This document shows, piece after piece, positions 45,794-54,497 of a stretch of 64,000 nt of DNA. Origin of the DNA: Paramagnetospirillum kuznetsovii (GTDB lineage: Bacteria; Pseudomonadota; Alphaproteobacteria; Rhodospirillales; Magnetospirillaceae). The notes under the pieces were generated by a model, which was not told where the DNA came from, made no database searches, and saw nothing but the letters and a program-made list of their open reading frames with translations. The position numbers and the translations under genes are program-made. Within the stretch, counting starts at the first letter, position 1. The number at the start of each line of letters is the position of its first letter. The stretch covers positions 186,001 through 250,000 of the forward strand of contig NZ_PGTO01000001.1 of the NCBI RefSeq assembly GCF_003284725.1, in the 5' to 3' direction.

Positions 45794-47167
45794 CTAGAAA
45801 ACGCAGCGCTGGGCGGGAAATTCCACCGTGATGGTGGTGCCCTTGTCCTTGGTGCTGTCGATGGCGAGGCGGCCGCCATGGGCCTCGGTCAGGGCCACCG
45901 CCAAGGGCAGGCCCAGCCCGATTCCTTCCTGCAAGCGGCTTTGGCTGTTCTCCACCTGGCAGTATTTGCTCAGGGCGCGCTCCATACCCGCCTTATCCAT
46001 GCCGATCCCGGTATCGGCGACGATGAAACGGCCGGTGCCGTCCGATGCCAGATGGGTGGAAACGAGCACACGGCCACCATCGGGGGTGAATTTGACGGCA
46101 TTGCTGACGATGTTGAGCAGAATCTGCCGCAGCCTCAGATCGTCGCCCCGCATGCGCAGGAAGGCGCCGTCGATCTTGGTCATCAGGGCGATGGACTTGG
46201 CGGTGGCCTTCAGCATGACCATGTGGCGCACCGCCTCCACCAGGGCGGCAATATCGACCTCCTGCTCGGCGAGTTCCAGCTTGCCCGCCTCGATCTTGGA
46301 AATGTCGAGAATATCCTCGATCAGCAACAGCAGGTGCCGCCCCGAGGCGAGGATATCCTTCACATAATCCTTGTAGCGCGGATTGTCCGGACCCAGGGCC
46401 TCCTGGTCGATCACGTCGGCGAAACCGATGATGGCGTTGAGCGGCGTGCGAAGCTCATGGCTCATATTGGCCAGGGCCTCCGACTTCTCGCGACTGGAGG
46501 TCTCGGCCCGCACGCGCTCATCGTTCAGCCGCTCGCTGACCAGCAGGGTGAAGGAGAAGGTCCAGCCGATGACGAAGATCAGCTGTCCCAGCACCACGGC
46601 GGCGTTGATGGCGCTGGGGGAAAAGATCTGGGCGGCGTTGGTCTGCGACAGCGCCGCCGCCGCGATGAGCGTGAAGGTCAGGGACAGCAGGCCGATGAAC
46701 AGGGCCGCCGCCAAATGCGATACCAGGCGAACCTTTCGGTATTCCTGCAAAATTATGAATAACGCGAATGCCATGACGGCCGCGTAGTAAATAAGATAGA
46801 AGAACAGTCTTATATTATACTGGTTATTGACCATGAAATAATAGGTGAATTCAAAAGAATAACAAATAATGGCAATACATAAAACCGTGTTGCTGACGCG
46901 TCTCCTAAAGAATTTCCCAACCCCGTGGAGGATCAGCGTATAGCCGATGCAGACGATGATATTGGCGACGACGAAGGACAGGATCGGCGGCAATACGGCC
47001 CGTAGGGCGATCAGGGTGAGGCCGATGAATAGGAACGTATTGGAAAAGGCGAAGGAGCGGATGCCGGGAATGGAATGATGACCGATGGACAAAAACCAGA
47101 CGAACATAGCCGCCATGGCGGCGACCACGACGAGGAGGGTGAAAAGAGTGGATATGTCCAAGGTCAT
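45794..47167 (-). CDS. Membrane-bound sensor histidine kinase
   Basis: A 457-residue orphan kinase. Residues about 1-205 form six or seven hydrophobic helices resembling an integral-membrane sensor. HisKA has the phospho-accepting ANMSHELRTPLNAIIGF; the ATPase shows N-box LLNIVSNAVKFTP, G1 VADTGIGMD and G2 GIGLGLPLA. No receiver domain is attached and no response regulator gene is near. Part of the membrane region (about 46740-46910) is unusually A+T-rich for this genome. It is divergent from the channel fusion gene. Confidence 0.9.
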   Translation of the reverse strand: MTLDISTLFTLLVVVAAMAAMFVWFLSIGHHSIPGIRSFAFSNTFLFIGLTLIALRAVLPPILSFVVANIIVCIGYTLILHGVGKFFRRRVSNTVLCIAIICYSFEFTYYFMVNNQYNIRLFFYLIYYAAVMAFALFIILQEYRKVRLVSHLAAALFIGLLSLTFTLIAAAALSQTNAAQIFSPSAINAAVVLGQLIFVIGWTFSFTLLVSERLNDERVRAETSSREKSEALANMSHELRTPLNAIIGFADVIDQEALGPDNPRYKDYVKDILASGRHLLLLIEDILDISKIEAGKLELAEQEVDIAALVEAVRHMVMLKATAKSIALMTKIDGAFLRMRGDDLRLRQILLNIVSNAVKFTPDGGRVLVSTHLASDGTGRFIVADTGIGMDKAGMERALSKYCQVENSQSRLQEGIGLGLPLAVALTEAHGGRLAIDSTKDKGTTITVEFPAQRCVF

Positions 47168-47337
47168 AAGGCCTGAAAATCAATCAAATTGGCGCTAGTT
47201 TGGAATCACCCTAACCGAACCGGCCGATACTTCCAAGTACGGGTATCCGTAAGGGAATAAACCGAACGGAACCCCTACACGTTCCCCGGCACTTGATTAC
47301 ATATGCATGACGGAGGCGGGAAAGCGGGGACTGGCCG

Positions 47338-49533
47338 GTGCGACATGATTTCTCCATCACGTATTGGTGCGGGGTATTGGCCTGTCTGGCAATGACGGTG
47401 GCCGTTGGCGCTTGCCCGGATGCCGTCGCGGCCGACACGCTGACCATCGCGGTGGCGGCGCCCATGAGCGGCGGCGGCAAGCATATCGGTCCCGAGATCG
47501 CCAATGCGGTCCAGCTGCTGGCCGACGAGACCAATGCCGTCGGCGGCATCGGCGGGCGCTTGCTGACGGTGCGCCTGTTCGACGACGCCACCAGCGCGGA
47601 CGTCGCGAAGACGATCGCCGCCGAGATCAGCGCCGGTCCCGCCCTGGCGGTGATCGGCCATGCCCACAGCCCGGTCGCCCTGGCCGCCGCGCCTATCTAT
47701 CGCGATGGCGGCCTCGCCACCTTGTCCAGCGCCGCCGAGGGGGCCTTGACCAAGGATTTCGCCACCTTCTTCCGCATCATTCCGGCGCTTGACGCGCAAG
47801 GACGCGCCGCCGCCATCTATGCCCTGGAAGAATTGGGCCAGACCCGGACCACCATCGTCTATCGCGACGACAATTTCGGGCGCTCGCTGCTGCACGCCTA
47901 TTCTGACCAGTTCACCAAGGGCGGCCGCGGCCGTGTTCGCGCCATGCCCTTGCCCAAGGGTCCGGTGGACTGGGCGGCGGTGGTCACGGATCTGGCGGCC
48001 GATCCGGGGCTGATCGTCATCGCCATGCAGGACTTCGACGCCAAGCATTTCCTGGCGGAAAAGCGGCGGCGCGGCAACGAAGCCCCGGTGCTGGGCTCGC
48101 AGGCCTTCGCCCGCGACGTCTTCATCACCCTGTTCAAGGACGAGCCGGAGGAAGCGGCGCGGCCGGGATACTTCGCCGAGGGCCTTTACGCCATGGCGCC
48201 GACCATCCTGGACACCGCCAACAAGGACACCTTGGATTTCGCCTTGGCCTACCGGGCGCGGTTCGGCGCCTCGCCCGGCTGGATCGGGGTCAAGTATTAC
48301 GAGGCGGCCCGCGCCGTGGTCCAGGCCTTGGGGCGTGCCGCGATCGGCAATACCGCCCAGAGCCGGGACAAGGACCGCGCGTCGGTACGCCAGGCGCTGG
48401 CGGCGATGGACTCGCCATCCACGGCGGTCGGCGGCCTGACCGGGCCGATCCTGTTCGATGCCGAGCGCAACCGGGTGGATTCGTTCCGGGTCGGCCGCTT
48501 TCAGGGCGGCCGTTTCCTCTCGGCCCCGGTCCAACTGGTGCCGGTGGCCGATCCCCGCTCGGTGGACCTGCCCCGTGCCATGGCGGCCGATACCGTCCGC
48601 AAGATCGGCCAGGAGCATTTCTGGCGGCAAAGAATCGTCTATACCGGCATCCAGCCGGTCTCCATCGACAAGATCGAGACCAAAGACGGGTTCTTTTCCG
48701 CCGATTTCTATATGTGGATGCGCTTCGTCGAGCGCGAGGGAATCACCGCCGTCCAGTTTCCCGACATGATCCGGGGCGGCTACAATCCGGCCCAGCCGGT
48801 GGCGAGCCGCAAGGCCGACGGCATGACCTATCTGCTGTATCGGGTGAAGGGAGATTTTCGCAACGAATTCAACCTCGCGGATTATCCCTTCGACCAGCAG
48901 CAGCTGATCATCCGGCTGGCCAATACCCATCTGACCCGGGAAGAGGTGGTCTATGCGGTGGACGCCCTGCCGTCGGGGCGGGCCGATGCCGGGTCGTGGC
49001 GCATGCCGGGGCAATGGGATGGCCGCCAGGTGGACCGGTTCCGCGACGATCTGGTGTCCAAGGGGGCGCTGGGCGATCTCGACGCCATGCAATCGGGTCG
49101 GGCGCTGGAATTTTCCGGCTTCAAGGCGGTACTGATGGCGCAGCGCCAGGTCATGGTATTCCTGCGCAAGAACCTGCTGCCCCTGGGGCTGCTGACCCTG
49201 GTGGTCTATTCGACCCTGTTCTATCCGGAAAGCATGCTGAAGGAGCGCCTGACGGTGCCGGTGGCCGCCATGCTGGCCGCCTCGGTGCTGCTGTCGGGCG
49301 TCCAGGCCCGCCTGGGCGACATCGGCTATACCACGGCGGCCGAAGTGATCTTCTACATCTTCTTTTTCGCCGGCCTGATGGCCATGCTGTCGGCCCTGGT
49401 GGAGGAACGGTTGCGGCTGAGCAACTGGCCCCGCCTGATGATCATCGTGCGGCGGGGATCGCATATCCTGTTTCCGCTGACCGTGCTCGCCACCTGGATG
49501 GCGCTGTTCGTGCAGTATCGCGACCGCTTCTGA
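47338..49533 (+). CDS. Periplasmic-binding-protein / pentameric ligand-gated ion channel fusion
   Basis: A 731-residue protein. A signal peptide (1-32) is followed by a type-1 periplasmic binding protein domain of the branched-chain amino acid receptor kind (about 33-400: LTIAVAAPMSGGGKHIGPEI, TTIVYRDDNFGRSLL). Then a beta-rich region (about 420-605) contains DYPFDQQQLIIRL, the Pro-loop motif of Cys-loop-type channels without cysteines (Pro517, Phe518, Asp519). Four helices follow: about 612-632, 640-662, 670-697 and 708-727. GTG at 47338 starts the signal peptide. A ligand is not known. Confidence 0.85.
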   Translation: MRHDFSITYWCGVLACLAMTVAVGACPDAVAADTLTIAVAAPMSGGGKHIGPEIANAVQLLADETNAVGGIGGRLLTVRLFDDATSADVAKTIAAEISAGPALAVIGHAHSPVALAAAPIYRDGGLATLSSAAEGALTKDFATFFRIIPALDAQGRAAAIYALEELGQTRTTIVYRDDNFGRSLLHAYSDQFTKGGRGRVRAMPLPKGPVDWAAVVTDLAADPGLIVIAMQDFDAKHFLAEKRRRGNEAPVLGSQAFARDVFITLFKDEPEEAARPGYFAEGLYAMAPTILDTANKDTLDFALAYRARFGASPGWIGVKYYEAARAVVQALGRAAIGNTAQSRDKDRASVRQALAAMDSPSTAVGGLTGPILFDAERNRVDSFRVGRFQGGRFLSAPVQLVPVADPRSVDLPRAMAADTVRKIGQEHFWRQRIVYTGIQPVSIDKIETKDGFFSADFYMWMRFVEREGITAVQFPDMIRGGYNPAQPVASRKADGMTYLLYRVKGDFRNEFNLADYPFDQQQLIIRLANTHLTREEVVYAVDALPSGRADAGSWRMPGQWDGRQVDRFRDDLVSKGALGDLDAMQSGRALEFSGFKAVLMAQRQVMVFLRKNLLPLGLLTLVVYSTLFYPESMLKERLTVPVAAMLAASVLLSGVQARLGDIGYTTAAEVIFYIFFFAGLMAMLSALVEERLRLSNWPRLMIIVRRGSHILFPLTVLATWMALFVQYRDRF

Positions 49534-49551
49534 GCCGTCGCCCGTCCGGTG

Positions 49552-51870
49552 TCAGCGCGCGACGGCGCTGTCCTGATCGGCCATCCAACCGGTCACTTCG
49601 GCGCCCGGCATGGGCCGGGCGATGCCGTAGCCCTGGGCGACGTCGCAACCGGCGCGTTTCAGCCAGCCCAGCTCGGCGTCGGTTTCCGCACCCTCGGCCA
49701 CCACCTTGAGCCCCAGCGCATGGCCGAGCGCGATGGTGGAGCGCACGATCTCGGCATCCTTGCCCGATTCCATCAGGGAGAAGATGAAGGCCTGATCGAT
49801 CTTCAACTCGTGGACCGGCAGGGATTTGAGATAGGCCAGCGAGGCATGACCGGCGCCGTAATCGTCGATGGAGAGACGAACTCCAGACTCAGCCAACTGA
49901 TTGAGGGTTGCCAGCGCCAGATCGGGGTCGTCCATCAGGGCGCTTTCGGTGATTTCCAGGCAAAGCTGCCCAGGGGGCAGGCCACTGGAAGCGAGCAGGC
50001 GCTTCACCAGCGGCGCCAGGCCGGAATGCAGCAGATCCAGGGTGGACAGATTGGCCGACACCACGAGGTTCAGGCCCTGGGCCCGCCAAGCCGCCGTGCG
50101 CGCCACCACTTGGTCCAGCAGCCAGGGGGTGATCTCGCGGATGAAGCCGGTCTGTTCGGCGAAGGGTATGAACTGCGCCGGGGGGATCAGGCCGCGGCTT
50201 GGGTGGCGCCAGCGCAGCAGCGCCTCGGCGCCGGTCACCCGCCCGCTCGCCAGATCCAGTTTGGGCTGATAGAACACCTCGAATTCCTGGCGGAGCAAGG
50301 CATCGCGCATCTCGCCGATTAGCGACAGTTGCTCATGAGGCGGCCCGGCGCCGATCTCCGACGCCAGGGCATAGCCGCGAAACTGCCGCTTGGCCTCGCG
50401 CACCGCCAGTTCGGTGCGCTGGAGCAAGGTATTGGAATCGGCGGCGTCTTGCGGCCAGAAACCGATGCCCAGGCTGCCGCCCACGTCGATTCGCTGGCCG
50501 TCCAGCAAGATGGGCTCCTGCAAGGCCGCGTGAATGGTCACCGACAGAGCGATGGCCGCCTCGGTATCGGTGCCGTCACGGACCACGGCGAATTCATCAC
50601 CCCAAAGACGGCAGACCCCGATGCCTGGGGCGACGGTGGCGACCAGCCGGTCGCCCACCAGCCGCAGCAGGCGGTCGCCCACCGCATGGCCCAGGGCGTC
50701 GTTGATCAGCCCGAAGCGATCGAGATCGAGGATGAGCACGGCGCAGGGCGGCGTTGGGCCGGTTCGTCCCAGCCGATCCAGCAGCCATGTGCGGTTGGGT
50801 AGGCCGGTCAGACCGTCCTCATAGGCCAGCCGCAGGATCTTTTGCTCCCTGGCGGCGATGCCTTGGCGCATGCGGTCGAAGCTGGCCGCCAGTTGACCGA
50901 TCTCGTCGGCCCCGGAATCCGGGACCGGCTCGTGATAATCGCCCGCCTCGATGCGCCGAGCCGCTTCGGCCAGGGTATTGACCGGCCGGGCGATGTGGCG
51001 GGCCAGCCGCAGGCTGCCCAGGATGAACAGCACTGCGCCGCCCAGGGCGATCACCGCCAGCGAGCGGTGAAGATCGCGAAACACCGCCTCGGCCTGATCG
51101 AGCGACAACAGCAGCACCGCCGTCGCCCTCTCGCTCATGGGCCGCGCCATGACGTGATGGCGCTGACCGTTCAGGGACATCAGGATCGGGATATCTGGCG
51201 GCGGCAGGGCCGAACGCTCGCCCAGGGCATCGCGCAATTCGGCGCTCAACGAACCGGCCGGCACCACGGTGCGGCCGTCGGATTCGGCCAGGACGGCGAT
51301 GCCCAAGCCGCTCATGGCGGAAAAGCTGCGGGCCCAGGAATCATCCACGTTGAAGCCCATGGCGACCCAGGCGATCTGGCCCGGCGCCATGATGGGCACG
51401 ATGGCGATCTGATAAAGGCGGCCGTCCATCTCGTCGAATCCGGCGCTTTGGCCGGTCGCCTGGGCGGCGCGCAACAAGCCGTCGAACGGCGCGGGTCGCG
51501 GTTTGCCGCCGGGGGCCAGGGTGTCGGCCATCACCATGCCGTCCAGCGACACCACCATCATGAAACCGGCGCCGATGCGCGATCCGTGATTGCGCAGCAC
51601 CGACAGAACGGTGGCGCGATCCTGGGTGGCGATGGCTTCGCGGAAGCTGAAATCCCGCGCCAGCACCGAGGCGGCGGTTTCCATCTGGCTCTGGCTATAG
51701 GCAACCAGATAGTCGAAGGTTCGCACCCCGGCGCCCAGGCGGCGCTCGGATTCCCCGGAAACGACGCGGTCGTTGCTTTCGATCACCAGCAGCAGGGTCA
51801 GACTGGTCACCAAGGCCAGCAGTCCGACGAAGACCGCCACGATGCGCCGCTCGATGGATCGGAACACCAT
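49552..51870 (-). CDS. Membrane GGDEF-EAL protein with periplasmic sensor and HAMP domain
   Basis: A 772-residue protein. Two transmembrane helices (about 10-30 and 270-290) bracket a periplasmic sensor of the double-Cache-like type; a HAMP domain follows (RHIARPVNTLAEAARRIEAGD). The GGDEF domain has LDLDRFGLINDALGHAVGD but its signature is WGDEF, with no RxxD inhibitory site seen. The EAL domain keeps EALLRW, ITESALM, DDYGAGHASL and AEGAET, so c-di-GMP phosphodiesterase activity is likely. The ATG at 51870 shares one base with the upstream stop. Confidence 0.9.
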   Translation of the reverse strand: MVFRSIERRIVAVFVGLLALVTSLTLLLVIESNDRVVSGESERRLGAGVRTFDYLVAYSQSQMETAASVLARDFSFREAIATQDRATVLSVLRNHGSRIGAGFMMVVSLDGMVMADTLAPGGKPRPAPFDGLLRAAQATGQSAGFDEMDGRLYQIAIVPIMAPGQIAWVAMGFNVDDSWARSFSAMSGLGIAVLAESDGRTVVPAGSLSAELRDALGERSALPPPDIPILMSLNGQRHHVMARPMSERATAVLLLSLDQAEAVFRDLHRSLAVIALGGAVLFILGSLRLARHIARPVNTLAEAARRIEAGDYHEPVPDSGADEIGQLAASFDRMRQGIAAREQKILRLAYEDGLTGLPNRTWLLDRLGRTGPTPPCAVLILDLDRFGLINDALGHAVGDRLLRLVGDRLVATVAPGIGVCRLWGDEFAVVRDGTDTEAAIALSVTIHAALQEPILLDGQRIDVGGSLGIGFWPQDAADSNTLLQRTELAVREAKRQFRGYALASEIGAGPPHEQLSLIGEMRDALLRQEFEVFYQPKLDLASGRVTGAEALLRWRHPSRGLIPPAQFIPFAEQTGFIREITPWLLDQVVARTAAWRAQGLNLVVSANLSTLDLLHSGLAPLVKRLLASSGLPPGQLCLEITESALMDDPDLALATLNQLAESGVRLSIDDYGAGHASLAYLKSLPVHELKIDQAFIFSLMESGKDAEIVRSTIALGHALGLKVVAEGAETDAELGWLKRAGCDVAQGYGIARPMPGAEVTGWMADQDSAVAR

Positions 51871-52511
51871 CAGTAATCGTCCTTGTCGGCCGGTGGCTTG
51901 CGCCGGGCCGTCCGTGGCGAAACCTCCATGGTCGCGTCGATTCGAATGGAGTCGGCCCCGTCCAGGACAAGCGGCCGCTCCGCGACGGCTTGCCGTTGCA
52001 GCGGATGCCACAGCCGCAACCGATGGCGCCCGGCCGGAAGATCGGCGATTTTCGCGCAGCCGTCGGGGCCGGTCTTGGCGAAATAGGGGGACTCGACCAC
52101 CAGCACATAGGCTTCCATCCAATCATGGATGTTGCAGCCGATGGCGATGTCGCCGGTCTTGTCGAACAGCACCGGGGCGGCGGGCTTGCCCGCGTAAAGC
52201 TTGATCTCGAAGGGTTTGGCGGCGGAAAACGAATAGACGTGGTGCTTCAAGGGGTCGCGATTGGGAAATTCGATCTCGGTTCCCTGGCGCACGATGGTCA
52301 GAAACGGCACGAAGTCACGGTCGATCTGTTCGATGGCGGCCAGCGGCCTGGGCATGCGGGGATCCACGGTGGCGCCCTCGACCACCACCGCCGCGTCCGG
52401 GATCGGGCGCCCGGTGGGGCCGGTCACGCATGCGCTCAGCTCGGCGGCCGACGCTTCGGTGGCGCATGCCGCCAGGGCAAGGACGAAAAGTACCGTCCGG
52501 CGATGGATCAT
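51870..52511 (-). CDS. Periplasmic cupredoxin-like protein (methylamine-utilization-protein type)
   Basis: A 213-residue exported protein with a signal peptide ending near SASA-AE. The middle resembles a plastocyanin fold: EIEFPNRDPLKHHVYSFSAA with a candidate His ligand, and GCNIHDWMEAYVLVV, supplying Cys, His and Met in the CxxHxxM spacing of type-1 copper sites. A carboxypeptidase-regulatory-like strand set (GPTGRPIPDAAVVVEG, LPAGRHRLRLWHP) flanks it. It overlaps the upstream SnoaL-like gene (ATGA) and abuts the GGDEF-EAL gene. Copper binding is inferred. Confidence 0.75.
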   Translation of the reverse strand: MIHRRTVLFVLALAACATEASAAELSACVTGPTGRPIPDAAVVVEGATVDPRMPRPLAAIEQIDRDFVPFLTIVRQGTEIEFPNRDPLKHHVYSFSAAKPFEIKLYAGKPAAPVLFDKTGDIAIGCNIHDWMEAYVLVVESPYFAKTGPDGCAKIADLPAGRHRLRLWHPLQRQAVAERPLVLDGADSIRIDATMEVSPRTARRKPPADKDDY

Positions 52512-52951
52512 GGACCCGCTTTTATGGTTGGGTCGATCTGCCAGATTTCGGTGGCCAATTCGCCATCGCGATAGACCATCACATGCCAGACCTTCACCGG
52601 CGCCTTGCCGCCATATTCCGCCGAGGCCTCGATGGAGGCGCCCTTGGGATTGGCATAGGCATGCGGCTTGCTGAATTTGGCGGGACGCGGCTGGCCGTCG
52701 TTGTTGGCGATGAACTTGGTCCACACCGCCTGGATCTGCTCCTTGCCCCGATAGCGGCCGTCTAGACCGCCGCCCACCCAATCCATATAGGCGTCGGCGC
52801 TGTAATCACGCATCAAGACATCCAGGTTACCCGCGGCGACGGCGTCCAGATGCTCGACTGCCTTGCGCTCGTCCAGTGGTCCGGCGTCGGCCGGAACAGC
52901 GACGAGCAGAGCCAGGATCGCCAAGGCCGGGATCGTGACGGATCGTCTCAT
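52508..52951 (-). CDS. Exported SnoaL/DUF4440-like (NTF2-fold) protein
   Basis: A 147-residue protein with signal peptide (cleaved near ADA-GP) and an NTF2-like domain (about 28-145: AVEHLDAVAAGNLDVLMRDY, YRGKEQIQAVWTKFIAN, WHVMVYRDGELATEIWQID). This fold is common in small ligand-binding or isomerase-like proteins; no catalytic residues can be assigned. An AGGAGGAGAG Shine-Dalgarno precedes the ATG. It is the first gene of the SnoaL-cupredoxin-GGDEF-EAL operon. Confidence 0.78.
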   Translation of the reverse strand: MRRSVTIPALAILALLVAVPADAGPLDERKAVEHLDAVAAGNLDVLMRDYSADAYMDWVGGGLDGRYRGKEQIQAVWTKFIANNDGQPRPAKFSKPHAYANPKGASIEASAEYGGKAPVKVWHVMVYRDGELATEIWQIDPTIKAGP

Positions 52952-53132
52952 GACACTCTCCTCCTTCGCCAAAAGCTGACAGTTCCGGGGAAAATCCAAC
53001 GGAAGGCAGCAGGGAGTTTCAACCTTGGTTCATCCAACCGTCAAGGGTGCTGCACATTAGATGATACCAGGGCGCGAGGTTTCAACACAGGTTCCTTGAT
53101 CATCCCGATGATTGGCGGGATGACATGGCATT

Positions 53133-54407
53133 CTATGGCTTGGCGGGCGGGCAATGGGCGGCGAAGGAGGCTTCGCTGTCGGCCAGCGAGCGGACATAGC
53201 AGTCGTCGACCTTGGCGTTGCCGAGGGCGAGGGCGTCCAGATAGGCCCACAGGATGGCCTTGGCCTCCTGGCGGCTTAGGCCCGCCTTGGCGAGGGACGG
53301 ATCGGGCATGGAGCCCGCCTTGGCGATCTTGTCCCAGCCCGGCGGCGAGGTCACCGAGACCATGGCGGTGGGGCTGTCCAGATTCTTGTAGGACCAGAAG
53401 CTCCAGCCGAAGCCGAATCGCTCGTTCAGGGCGCGGAAGGCCCGGTTCCACTGGTTGTTGAACTCGCCCGCCTCGCCCAGCAGGATCGGCACCCGGTGCA
53501 GCAGCGAGAAGTTGATGTAATCCTGGATGGCGTCGCGCTCGGTGGTCGACCAGAATTCGTGGAAGACATAGACCAGATCACGGGTGAAGGGCGGGCCGAA
53601 CACCCCCATGTTCTGGCCCCATTGGGGCGAGGCCAGGAAGATCAGGTGGTTGGGATCGACCGCGCGGACCGCCTCGGTCAGCTCGCGGTAATAGGTTTCC
53701 AGGTGGGGATTGAGGACGTCCTCGTCATTATAGGTGGAAATGGGCTCGTTGAGCAGTTCGTAGCCCAGCACCGTGGGGTCGTCGCGGTAGCGCCGGGCGA
53801 TCTCGCGCCATAGCTCTTCGGTGCGGCGGCGTTCGCGCGGGACGTAGAACACCAGCGGAAAGCCGGTGCTGTCGTCGTGATTGATGCCGGTCTGGCCGCC
53901 CGGCGCGGCATGCAGGTCGATGAGCACCTTCAGGCCGTCCTCGCGGCACCAGCCGATCAGGCGGTCCAGCAGGGCCCAGCCCGGACCTTCGAAGCTGGTC
54001 GGCCGCAGGCTGTCGGCGCCCAGGGGGTCGTTCTGGCCGAGGAACAACCCGTAATGCAGCGGCACCCGCACGGTGTTGAGGCCGGATTGCTTGATCAGGC
54101 GGATGTCGTTGCGACCCACATAGCGGTCGCGGAACAGTTCCCAGAACCGCTCGGCATCGTCGTGTCCGACCAGGGTCTCCACCAGGGCCGAGATCTGGCG
54201 CGGCGCCTTGGCCTTCTTGAACTTGAACATATAGCCTTCGGTCATCAGCCAGTTGCCCAGGCCGATACCCCTGATGGCGAACTCATTGCCGGACTCGTCT
54301 GCCAGGACGCGGCCTTGGGCATGGATGAATCCCTGCTGGGCCGCCGCCGGGGCCGCCCACAGGCACAGAGCGGCCATGACGCCGATGACGGAGTATCCTA
54401 TTCCCAT
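53133..54407 (-). CDS. Secreted glycoside hydrolase family 5 protein
   Basis: A 424-residue TIM-barrel hydrolase with a signal peptide (ending APAAA-QQ). GLNTVRVPLHYGLF, VLIDLHAAPGGQTG and YELLNEPIS (acid/base Glu) are GH5 features, and LLGEAGEFNN supplies the nucleophile glutamate. The pattern suits exo-beta-1,3-glucanase-like or cellulase subfamilies; the substrate is undefined. ATG at 54407 is chosen; 54455 would lengthen the signal peptide by 16 residues. It is divergent from the GntP gene. Confidence 0.85.
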   Translation of the reverse strand: MGIGYSVIGVMAALCLWAAPAAAQQGFIHAQGRVLADESGNEFAIRGIGLGNWLMTEGYMFKFKKAKAPRQISALVETLVGHDDAERFWELFRDRYVGRNDIRLIKQSGLNTVRVPLHYGLFLGQNDPLGADSLRPTSFEGPGWALLDRLIGWCREDGLKVLIDLHAAPGGQTGINHDDSTGFPLVFYVPRERRRTEELWREIARRYRDDPTVLGYELLNEPISTYNDEDVLNPHLETYYRELTEAVRAVDPNHLIFLASPQWGQNMGVFGPPFTRDLVYVFHEFWSTTERDAIQDYINFSLLHRVPILLGEAGEFNNQWNRAFRALNERFGFGWSFWSYKNLDSPTAMVSVTSPPGWDKIAKAGSMPDPSLAKAGLSRQEAKAILWAYLDALALGNAKVDDCYVRSLADSEASFAAHCPPAKP

Positions 54408-54497
54408 GGCAGACCTTGAAAACCGGAGGTTCCATCCTCGAATAAGCTTTCCCATGCCCAGGCGCAATGATAATAGCCAATCACGCAATCTCAGCGG

